This document shows positions 38,380-47,130 of a stretch of 64,000 bases of DNA, one piece after another. A program made the translations under genes and the position numbers. The stretch lies in contig NC_044277.2 of NCBI RefSeq assembly GCF_004027225.2, positions 137,449,057 to 137,513,056 of the forward strand, written 5' to 3'. Source of the DNA: Strigops habroptila. Taxonomy: Eukaryota > Chordata > Aves > Psittaciformes > Psittacidae. How positions within the stretch are numbered: position 1 is the first letter of the stretch; the number at the start of each line of letters is the position of its first letter. The notes below the pieces were generated by a model. The model did not search any database, was not told the DNA's origin, and worked only from the letters and a program-made list of their open reading frames with translations.

Positions 38380-38545
38380 TGTCCGGGTTAAACCGAGGAT
38401 ATTGTCGGTGATGAAAGCTATCTGCAACGGAAGAGGGAGCTCTCACTGCACTGGCCCCCGCCAGCAGGGAGCGGTGGTTGCCTCTTCTTGCTGAGCCTGT
38501 GGAGGTGGTGATGCCCATATCCTCCCCCTTTATTCTCACTCCTGA
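38380..38545. mobile_element. GC-rich repeat-like patch, possible LTR end
   Basis: An abrupt GC-rich segment with several CpGs inside AT-rich flanks. Its left edge reads TGTCCGGGTTAAACCGAGG. On the + strand that resembles an LTR start (TGTCC), and on the minus strand an LTR end (GGTTTAACCCGGACA), so orientation is unclear. I found no matching right end and no target duplication. It could instead be a conserved regulatory patch. It contains a CTCF-like motif at 38,461. Confidence 0.4.
38461..38474 (+). promoter_or_regulatory. CTCF-like motif (candidate)
   Basis: CCAGCAGGGAGCGG fits the vertebrate CTCF core (CCASYAGRKGGCRS) at 13 of 14 positions; the exception is A at position 10. It lies in the GC-rich repeat-like patch. 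Occupancy cannot be judged from sequence. Confidence 0.35.
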
Positions 38546-40793
38546 ATATGATTCAGTGCAATTTTCATACTATTCCTTATATAAAGCTATAGCAGAACGC
38601 TCTACAGCAAATTACAGTCAGATATGAGCAATGGTTGAAACTCAGTAACGCTTACCAAGTCTGGCTGTCAGAGGGATTATTTTCCTGAGTTAGGAAGTCA
38701 CATTTCATCCCCATAGCAATAAATCTGTTTCTTCCTGTATTTGCACAAAACCAAACACACTCAGAAAAGTACTTCACCATAAATAATAACAAATATCAAC
38801 TGTGTTTATGACAACCAAGAATGCAGACTGAAGGCTTGATGTAAAATTCACTGAATTTAATTAGAAGAGTGACCTCATTGGGTTAAATGAAACAGTGACA
38901 GCATGATTTCACAAACCTCCTCAGAATAGCTGTTACCTCTGTACATCACCCTTTCTTTCTTAATAAGCTGTTCCATGTGGCTAAGAAAGTAGGCAAATGT
39001 TAACACAGATAAATAGCTATGTTTTATCCTCCACAGATAAAACAATTATGCCAAAGGTCTCAATTACAGACACCCGAGTGGTATTCTTGTCTGTGTGCTT
39101 AATTGTTTGTATTGTTTTGAGGATAATTATTTCCAGATAAGCATAAAAGGATGAAATACTCAAGATTCAGTGTGATCCTATGAAAAGATGGCCAGAAAGC
39201 ACCTAGATGCTTGGTGTAAAATTGCCTCCAAGTTAAGGACATTAAAGGCTTGCTGTGACGTAGGTGTTGCATGCCATTATGAGATGGCCTAGGGTATCTT
39301 TCCTAATCACTAAATAGGCTAGAAACCCATGTTTCAGCCCATGAATTGTGCCCTGTCACTCAGCAGCATCTGCAGGACTGCTTAAAAATCTGGATAAGAT
39401 TCTATGGTGAAACAATAACTTGCAGCAGCAATAGATCTACAGGATGTTTACCAGTTGAGCATCTCCTTAACCGTTTCTTCAGCCAGTGCCACCCTCTTAC
39501 AGCACATCCAAGGGAGGATAGAATACAGGTTCAATTACCACTCTTGATTCTCTGTTACATGAAATATTTGTTGCTAACCTGTAAGGTCCTAGGGAAGGTA
39601 GGTGCACTATGTGCATCAATGGAGCAATCAACTTGTAAAAGACCATAAATAGCAACTGTTAAAGTAAGTCACCTAAAAATATCCTTCCACACTGTACTCT
39701 ACATTATTCACTTAAGGATTAAGGTTATAGGAATGTCATTTCAAAAGTAACTGCAGTACTGAACATCTGCCCTAGAGGCTGAATTCAGGTATGTTCAGAC
39801 ACTGCAAATAAGAACTGCTACATGTGCTGGTAGGACTTCACTTTTCTGTATAATATGTCTATTAAAAAAATGACACATCTATTAAGGTATATTTATAAAG
39901 ACGCATATATCCCTATAGCTGTTTGCACTGATTATCATGGCTTTTTCTCTGTTTAGTTTTACAAGAATCTAACCAGTAACACCAGTTTCAGTACCGCAGA
40001 AACTCCCAGAAAACCAGGGAATCCACCATCTACAAAGACTTTGAATGCTGTAGTCATTCCCAGGGCTCTGCTTTTAGATGGACTACGATTACGGGCCAGG
40101 CCCATTAGTTGGGCACATATTATGCTGAAATCTCCCACTATTTAGCTGCATAGTTGCACCTTTCTGGTGGTGTTTTGTTTGCTTGTTTTTTTCTTAGATG
40201 CACAGATTATTATCTTTTTGTTTTGTTTTGGGTTTTTTGTTATCTTGTGTTTGACATGCTTGCATCTAATTTCTCTTGAAGTATTGTCCCAAGTCACTGA
40301 CATAAAAGTCTTTTGCATCTGGCACCTGTGCAGATGCAAAGGTCCTTGATAAAGGTTTTTGATAAACATGAAAGTTTCTCAGGAAGCATGAATCCAAAAA
40401 TAATTTTATCAGAACAGTATTGGATTGTTGAGGGCTGAGTGGTAACACACAGAAAGATGACACAGGGACCTCTGTAACACAGATTTGTTGTTCTTCTCTG
40501 ATCAGAACTCTAAGCATGGATCACCTGTGTGATTTACACAGTATAGCCCTTCCATTACTTGCAGGACAGACACTAGTTCATACTTGTCTGAAAATGTCTG
40601 AAGCTTTGACTTATAACACCCATTTGGATTCCTCTGCCAGGACACGCAGCTCACAGGGCGAAACTGCAATGCTGTGTCTCATCAGCGTATGAGCAACTGT
40701 CCCCAGTCTTTCATCCCTTAGTGGCTGGGCTACCAAATTCTTTCACAAAGAACACTTTGCTGTTGCATGCTAATAATTCTACTCATTATTTCA
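38546..40793. other. Non-coding stretch, no gene recognised
   Basis: AT-rich sequence with a T/G low-complexity tract at about 40,170-40,245. Frames are short and unrecognised. Confidence 0.55.
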
Positions 40794-41510
40794 CAGAATC
40801 ATAGAATAGTTAGGGTTGGAAGGGATCTTAAAGACCATCTAGTTCAAACTCCCCCGCCATGGGCAGGGACATCGTTCACTAGACCAGGTTGCTCAAAGCC
40901 CCGTCCAACCTGACCTTGAACATTGCCAGGGATGGGGCAGCCACAGCTTCTCTGGGCAACCTGTGAAGTGTCTTACCACCCTCATAGTGAAAAATGCATT
41001 CCTAATGTCTAATCTAAACCTACCCTCTGTTAGCTTAAAGCCATTCCTGTCACTACATGTCCCTGTAAAAAGTCCCTCCCCAGGTTTCTTCTAGGCCCCC
41101 TTTACCGAAAGGCTGCTCTAAGGTCTCCTCAAAGCCTTCTCTTCTCCAGGCTGAACAAACCCAGCTCTCTCAGCCTGTCTCTATAGCAGAGGTGCTCCAG
41201 CCCTCTGATCATCTTCATGGCCTCCTCTGGACTTGCTCAAGCAGGTCCACATCCCTCTTGCGTTGGGGGCCCCAGAGCTGAACTCAGTGCTGCAGGTGGG
41301 GTGTCACCAGGGTGGAGTAGAAGGGGAGAATCACCTCTTTCAACCTGCTGGTCACGCTCCTTTTGATGCAGTCCAGCACATGGTTGGCTTTCTGTGCTGC
41401 AAGCACACACTGCCAGCTCATGTTGAGTTTCTTGTCAACCAATACCCAAACTCCTCCTCAGGGCTGCTCTCAATCCATTTTCCACCCAGCCTGTAGTTGT
41501 GCTTGGTAAC
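40794..41510 (-). mobile_element. CR1 LINE, 5'-truncated copy of about 0.7 kb
   Basis: The + strand begins with CAGAATCATAGAATAGTTAG, the reverse complement of the CR1 3' terminus, and continues through GGTTGGAAGGGATCTTAAAG, AGACCAGGTTGCTCAAAGCC, the TGAACAAACCCAGCTCTCTC block and the 'TTGATGCAGTCCAGCACATGGTTGG'-type block, to CCACCCAGCCTGTAGTTGTG. This is the most complete young CR1 in the window, but it contains only the 3' part and no intact ORF2. It is the same subfamily as the short copy at 15.5 kb by its 3' blocks. Confidence 0.94.
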
Positions 41511-41663
41511 AGCTTTTCTGATAATGTATTTTTGTGGCACTTTTTAAAGTAGCAGGTGGTGTAATCCATGTAGTCTGTAAACTCCATACCTACTGTGATC
41601 AGCCTTAATGACCAACACAAGAATGAAATACTCCACTTTTATACACAAATACTTGTATTCCCC

Positions 41664-41714
41664 ATTGTTTAACTTGTGACACTGTTTAACTTGTGACATT
41701 GTTTAACTTGTGAC
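41664..41714. repeat. 17-bp tandem repeat, three copies
   Basis: The unit ATTGTTTAACTTGTGAC occurs three times head to tail (41,664-41,680; 41,681-41,697; 41,698-41,714). The only difference is ATTG versus ACTG in the middle copy. The near identity suggests a recent slippage expansion. Confidence 0.95.
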
Positions 41715-42713
41715 CCCAATAACATTGATCTGTGCCTACTAGATGCATCAGTTCCTTCTAAACAAGATCTAGCAGAAATCTTGGAGGAATTACATGTTAT
41801 CAGAAGCATATAGGACAAATCCAGAAATACAGACACAGATGGATTTAGACATGTCTTTCTGTAACTTCCATTACTGTTCTTTCTCCATCCAAATCAAGTT
41901 TTTCCTTATTAGATAAGTCTGCAGTACTTTGGCCAGCTCTCCTTATTTATTTATTTACTTGCATGTCTGTAAGAATTTTTCTGTCCTGTACATTTTTTTT
42001 CTGTAACTAAGGTTCCAGTTCATTGTCACTGATTATATGCCAAATGATATGATTTCTTACAAATTGGCATTGCTTTCTGCAATTTTACAGCCTAGCTCCT
42101 TAGACAGTTACAACCTTTTTCACTCCCACCAAATGGTCCTCCCCTGTTCTTCATATTGTCTTATCAGTACACTTGCTCCCTGATACTCCCTGTAAATCCA
42201 TCCTGGAGACAACTTCGAGGAGCAGTTCTTCAAACACAATGCACCTAATTATGTCTCCCAATCTTCTCATTATCATTGAAGAAAACTCTCAGGTAACAAA
42301 CGGGTTAGCTGTTCTAATGCCTTCCTTCTTTGTCTTTATGCATGCCCTTGTTAAGTCACTATCGAGCTCAGCAGAGGAGGTTTTACAATATCAATTATAC
42401 TGGCTGGATTTTTCCTCAGCTTTATTTTTCACTTCCTTTATCAAGCATTCAGAAGTCAAGGCGCCCGTGTGCTGTTCAGTTCAATTCCCAAGGAGATAAT
42501 AGAAGACCAGGTGATACACAGAAGCCAAAAGGAGTCCCAGCTGAGTATTTGTAGCTGCAGATGCTCCTATAATCTGAGCTGCCACCATCACTTCTTATTG
42601 CATGATGGTCTGATTGCATCACAGTTTTATTTTTAATCTCTAAAGGTAAAATATCATCTCTGTTACCTAGTAAGCATGGCAGAGACAAAAATCATGCTCT
42701 AAACTCTGTCCAC

Positions 42714-42751
42714 AGACTACATGTTCCTTCTTAGACTACATGTTCCTTCTT
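42714..42751. repeat. 19-bp perfect tandem duplication
   Basis: AGACTACATGTTCCTTCTT at 42,714-42,732 is repeated exactly at 42,733-42,751. The perfect identity suggests a recent duplication. Confidence 0.95.
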
Positions 42752-43793
42752 ACCAGTATCTTGTAGGAAAAAAAGTACTGCTAGAGATTGAGTTGTTACT
42801 ATTACTACCTTGGGATTTATATCATGTCCTTAGGTGAGTGCTGGCTGTTGCAACAAATGTTCATTTAAGTGTGCAGAAATCCCCCCAAGCTCAGTGGGAT
42901 TCTGGATTTCTCTCGTCTGCTAGCTGATGTTGCAAATCCTGCAGGATGGCTTTTTTTTCTTCTTGTCAGTACATGATGCTTTTTATTAAGGAAAGTAATT
43001 TTAGATTCTGAGTCTCAAGCATTTTGCAGTTTTATATGAGCTGACGTCTCCAGACTATACAATAACAGATATCTGGGAGGCTGACATCAGTCAGTTTGTT
43101 TTAATAGCTGCTGATGCTGGCCTTAGTGGATCAGCATATCCTACTTTCCCTGCCAAAGCTTTCTTCTGCACAGGCAATTTTGTTTCAGAGAGGTATCATT
43201 GCCTCCATATGTTACGCAGCTCAGGAATCAGTCTCTCACCTGACCTCTCAGGTCCATGGCAAGTAACTTGGAGCTGAAACTTCTTTAGTTTTTCATGCAG
43301 TTAATTAGCAGTCTCTCCAAGTGTGTGTCTGTATGTGAGGCTGGCAATTAACAGCTGCCACTTTTAAGAAGACCCTAATTTCTGCTTTCACATTTGTAAA
43401 TATATAAATACATCTGTTGTAGTCTTATCCATCATGTTATTGACCTTCACCAGCAGATTGTGAAATTCCCTGTGTCAAACTGTTCTTCAACCCACTTCTC
43501 GTAAAGGATTTGCTCATTTCTTGCATAGTTTCCTCTTTACTGCTGAATTCATGTATGGTACAGAAGTTGTGAAGGAAGCAAAAAGTAGGGAAATTGATGA
43601 TAGACTCCTTAATGTACACAAGTACAAATTCTCCTTTGTATACTACAAACTCTACTACTCTACTTCCTATAGCAAGAGACTACGCAGATGTTTTCAAAGC
43701 TGCATCTGGTCACAGGATTCAGTGTAGTCTTTGCCGCTGCCTCAGAGACATTACTTTGGTCCAGAGCATTTTGAAATGTTTTGTTCTGTGAGG

Positions 43794-43841
43794 TTTTTTT
43801 TTCTCTCTTTTTTTCTTTTTTTTTTTTTTTTTTTTTTTTTT
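43794..43841. repeat. Poly-T tract
   Basis: T-rich tract with an uninterrupted run of 26 T at 43,816-43,841. On the minus strand it is poly-A, but I see no SINE or processed-pseudogene body next to it. Confidence 0.9.
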
Positions 43842-45659
43842 AATCCCAGGTGACATTTTCTAAAAATAAAATCTGGGCCATATGCCTGGAAATTGGCTAA
43901 TGGCAGAAAAAATGATAAATACAATTAGACCAGAAAATCCACTTTCAACATTCTCCCCTCGCTCTATTTTCTTTCTTCTTTACAGTAAAGGAAGAGTCTG
44001 ACTAATCTTTCATGAAATGTAGGGAAAACAGGAGAATCTTGAATAGAATTTATGTGAAGTATTCAATCCCCATCTATGAGGACGTAAGAGGCATAGGCAT
44101 TTCACTTGAAGATGGGAGACAGGTATGAAAGGATTATCCAGTTTTTTCAATGATTTAAGAAAGGCTGCCCTACTTGACAGGATAGTTAGCCTTTCTGCCA
44201 CTTGAACAGGAGGATATAAAAGAAAAACTACCCAGTGAGCCTTAGGAAGCCAGGAATTATGAGGAGTTCCAGTGGAGAGTAGCTAAGAAATCAATAAGAT
44301 GTTCCAGAAGCTCCTCCAAGCTATGAGAGGAAGGAAATTTCTGAGGGGAGGGAGGAAGGAGGAACGAATGTCAAACATCTGACAAGAAAACCAAAAGACA
44401 CCAACGTTGACTTCAAATTCTTCTGATCTCTACACCTAACGTCTTAATGGGAGACAGAATTAATGGAATGGGAAAACCAGGAGTGCTTTCTCTGTGAGCA
44501 CTAAGGTAAGGAGTCACACTTGGAAGTACTGAATTAGGCGTTGTGGCCACACAATGCCCAACATATACTTACCACTGCAGTTGCTACACCTCCTTAGCAC
44601 AGGAGAGATCGAAGTGCCACACAGTGCAGAACGCCGTTCGCGGGTGATGGTGGTCACCCCACAGCAATCCTGATACCATCTCATTGACGTTTGGGCTTGC
44701 AGGACCTCTGCCTCCAGATCCCGATCTCCTTCCTTAGCTCCAAGCAACCACTGGGAAAAACGGACTTCTAGGACTCCCCAGGACTAGCATGCAGGGTCAG
44801 CACTGAAGTCCAAGCTGCTGTGTGATTAATGGAAGGGCTGACCTCCTGACCTGCGGGAAGGCATTTAGGAGAGTGTGACCCACAGAAGGCAGCATAGATG
44901 GCCTAGCTTTGTCAAAGGCCCTGCACCTCAGCAGTGAAAGAGGCAATGTGGGAAAGGTGGCTTTAGGTGCTTTAAATAAGAGAGCTTTGAAAACTGATTA
45001 AGCAAGTAGAACACAGAGCTGAGTCACTCTGTATTTGTCTCTCTGTGTGCATGTGTGCATATATAGACACATATTTATGTAAGTGTGTGCATATTTGAGT
45101 GAGGATATGAAGAAAGGAAGGCACACAGTTCCAGAAGCCACTGCAATAACAAATTGTGAGCTGAAGCTGTCACATCATATGAAATACACCCAGAGAACAC
45201 ATGAAGACACAGTCATAGGTATTTTAAAACTTCACTGTTTCGCTCACATTTGGTAGCATTTAAATCTGATATCCTTTACAGCTTTTTTTTTTTCCTCCTG
45301 AAACCAACATTACCCTTGTGAAGCAATGTTTGATGAAAATGCAAAAATTCTTGGCTAGCAAAAGATTTTATATTTTTATCTCCCAAAGTCACATCATTCA
45401 GCTTCACGCAGTGATAAAAACCCACTGATGTTCTTCTGCGTAAAAGAAGGATTAGGAAAATTAAAACGCATACCACTGGACTTGCTGAGAAAAGGCTGAA
45501 GTATGAGCCTTGAGGATCACAGCTGAAACTATTCTCCTCTTTACTTACACGTAGTTCAGAGAGATGCCAGGTCCAGATCCTCCCCGCATTGAGTTTTTCA
45601 TAAAAGTTGCAGTAAAAAGGACGTCGCAAATAGAATGCTGCTGAGTGAATGATCACATT

Positions 45660-46429
45660 TTATTTTATTTATTTATTTTTGTTATTACAGCCAGATGTTG
45701 CCTCAGGAAGTTGAAACAAGGAGTCAGGAACTGACAGCTTAATAATTAAATTGGGAAAGTTGGCAGGCCTCCTGCCACTTCCTCTAATACGCAGCATCTA
45801 TGAATGAAAGCGTGCAGTATCCCAGTGGCTCTCCTTCTGAACAGGCTCATCTATTACTGGGTAACGATTTTCCGTCGAGGAACAGCAAAGCACTGGGCCT
45901 ATTACACCAGCTACATAAAGTTAAAAAGACATTATGAATAAAACGCTCGCCGTGGCTTTTACCAACATTTCAACACAAGGCTGCCTAATGCTGACATGTG
46001 TTTATTACACTTAATAATGTTTACATAATTCTTCCTTGAGCTCATTACAGCTGTCAGAAATCTGAATAGAGCATATTTTTGCCCGTGTTTATCTCTCGAA
46101 GACTTTAAGCTGAGATGAATAGCAGACGAGAGGAGGCCAAAGGCACTGCTGGCCGCCGAGATGGAGAGCATGTGGCTGCTTTCCCATCCCAGTCAGAGCA
46201 TCATCACACCTTTCCCCTTCTTTTGGGATTGCTTTCCTAGGGGGAAATCCAACATTTCTCTCCTGGAGCCGCCTGTGGGCCCAAACGCCTGCAGAAGGCA
46301 CAAGACTCATGCCAGCCCCAGCACCAAGGCAAGAGAAGGCACGCCGGCCCCGAAGGCTCTCCAAGCGGGTGCCAGGCTGCGAGTTTGCTGAGGGGAAAAC
46401 TTTATCCGAAGGATGCAGCCAGCGCAGTT
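45660..46429. other. Upstream flank of the CpG island, candidate regulatory block
   Basis: No gene is seen. The sequence has intermediate GC and lacks recognisable repeats. It contains TAAT-type homeodomain cores (TTAATAATTAAAT near 45,740) and a forkhead-like TGTTTAC (46,019-46,025). Proximity to the island makes it a reasonable upstream regulatory region, but this is inference. Confidence 0.35.
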
Positions 46430-46624
46430 AATATACAGAGAACTACTGTGGCGGCGGCTCCGGTCTGCACGGCGACGGGGTGAAGCCCGCTCAGTGCCCC
46501 TGCTCCCGAGCGACAGACAGAACCGGGGCCGGCGGCTCCGCAGCGGTTCGGCGCGCAGCTGACAGACAGCGTGCGGGGGGCGACACCGGGTGCCGCAGAG
46601 CGCCCGGCGCGCCTCACAGGGGGG

Positions 46625-46634
46625 AAGATGGCGG
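46625..46634 (+). promoter_or_regulatory. YY1-type AAGATGGCGG element
   Basis: AAGATGGCGG matches the YY1 motif found just downstream of many vertebrate transcription starts, usually in this orientation relative to transcription. It supports a start site shortly upstream and rightward transcription. Confidence 0.55.
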
Positions 46635-46683
46635 AGGGGGCTCCCCTCCGCTCGGGAGGGGGGCGCGCAAGCCCCCGGCGGCC

Positions 46684-46697
46684 CCGCCAGGGGGCGG
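46684..46697 (+). promoter_or_regulatory. CTCF-like motif in the CpG island
   Basis: CCGCCAGGGGGCGG matches CCASYAGRKGGCRS at 13 of 14 positions, with G at position 3. It overlaps the start of the GC-box array. In such GC-rich sequence chance matches are more likely. Confidence 0.4.
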
Positions 46698-46720
46698 GGC
46701 GGGGCGGGGCGGGGCGGGGG
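46692..46720 (+). promoter_or_regulatory. Tandem GC boxes (Sp1/KLF type)
   Basis: Successive GGGCGGGGC units in the + orientation. The same G runs also satisfy a G-quadruplex pattern. This is typical of a housekeeping-type promoter. Confidence 0.75.
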
Positions 46721-47130
46721 GTCCGGGGCTGCCGCTGCCGCTGCCGGCTGCACTGGCGGGGCGGTGGCGGGAGCGGGAGGCTGCGGAGGTAAAGCGGGGC
46801 CGGCAGCGGTGGCAGAGCGTCCGGCGGGGGGGAGGCGGGGAGCGGAGCGCGGGGCTGGCCGTCCCTTCGTCAGCCCCTCCCGCGCTTCTCGGTGCTCGTT
46901 CCTTACGCGGGGACGCGCTGGTCCCGGCTCCGCGGGGCTCGGTCGGGTCGGCGGCGCGGTGGTTATCTCCGTGTTGAGCCCGTTAGCGGCTGCGGCTTCG
47001 CGTTAGTGCCTGCGCGCCTTCTTCCTTCTGCTTCGCAGACAAAAGCGCACCCGAGCCGCCGTCAGGGAGTGATTCGGTAGCGTGAAGTCGTGCTTAGGAA
47101 GCGCTGAACTGTGCTCGGGACCCTGACAGC

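Larger units (their letters stand above)
41511..45659. other. Non-coding stretch with short tandem duplications, no gene recognised
   Basis: Unique AT-rich sequence holding two short tandem repeats (41,664 and 42,714), a long T tract (43,794) and a TG/CATA simple stretch at about 45,040-45,105. A minus-strand frame of 126 codons at 45,276-45,656 starts at a lysine-coding homopolymer on its 3' side and has no known domain, so I do not call it. Confidence 0.5.
46571..46788 (+). other. Candidate first exon of an unidentified gene
   Basis: The proposed exon ends at a good donor, GAG|GTAAAG (GT at 46,789-46,790). Its 5' limit is unknown and the given start is only that of the open frame. An ATG at 46,628 (AAGATGG, purine at -3 and G at +4, a good Kozak context) opens a frame that stays open to the donor, about 53 codons beginning MAEGAPL and rich in Gly, Arg and Ala. 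If unspliced, it meets TAA four bases past the exon end. I do not recognise the peptide, and the ATG may be part of a YY1 element in a 5' UTR. It could therefore be either coding or non-coding. Confidence 0.45.
46430..47130 (+). promoter_or_regulatory. CpG-island promoter, with shoulder to about 47,680
   Basis: This is the only strongly GC- and CpG-rich block in the window, and AT-rich DNA lies on both sides. It contains a tandem array of GC boxes (repeated GGGGCGGGGC units, about 46,692-46,720) of the kind bound by Sp1/KLF factors, a CTCF-like motif at 46,684 and an AAGATGGCGG element at 46,625. No TATA box is evident, as is usual for CpG-island promoters with dispersed start sites. The + direction is favoured by the orientation of the YY1-type element, by a good + strand splice donor at 46,788/46,789 and by the G-over-C excess downstream. 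A bidirectional promoter cannot be excluded. Open frames across the island on both strands are long only because GC-rich DNA lacks stop codons. Confidence 0.88.

Noticed and set aside
43794..43841. Poly-T read as the poly-A tail of a minus-strand retrocopy
   Set aside because: No coding-gene or SINE sequence lies on the left or right and there is no target duplication.
46307..47006. Several overlapping frames of 70-165 codons on both strands in the CpG island
   Set aside because: GC-rich sequence lacks stop codons; the Pro/Ala/Arg/Gly-rich products are typical artefacts.
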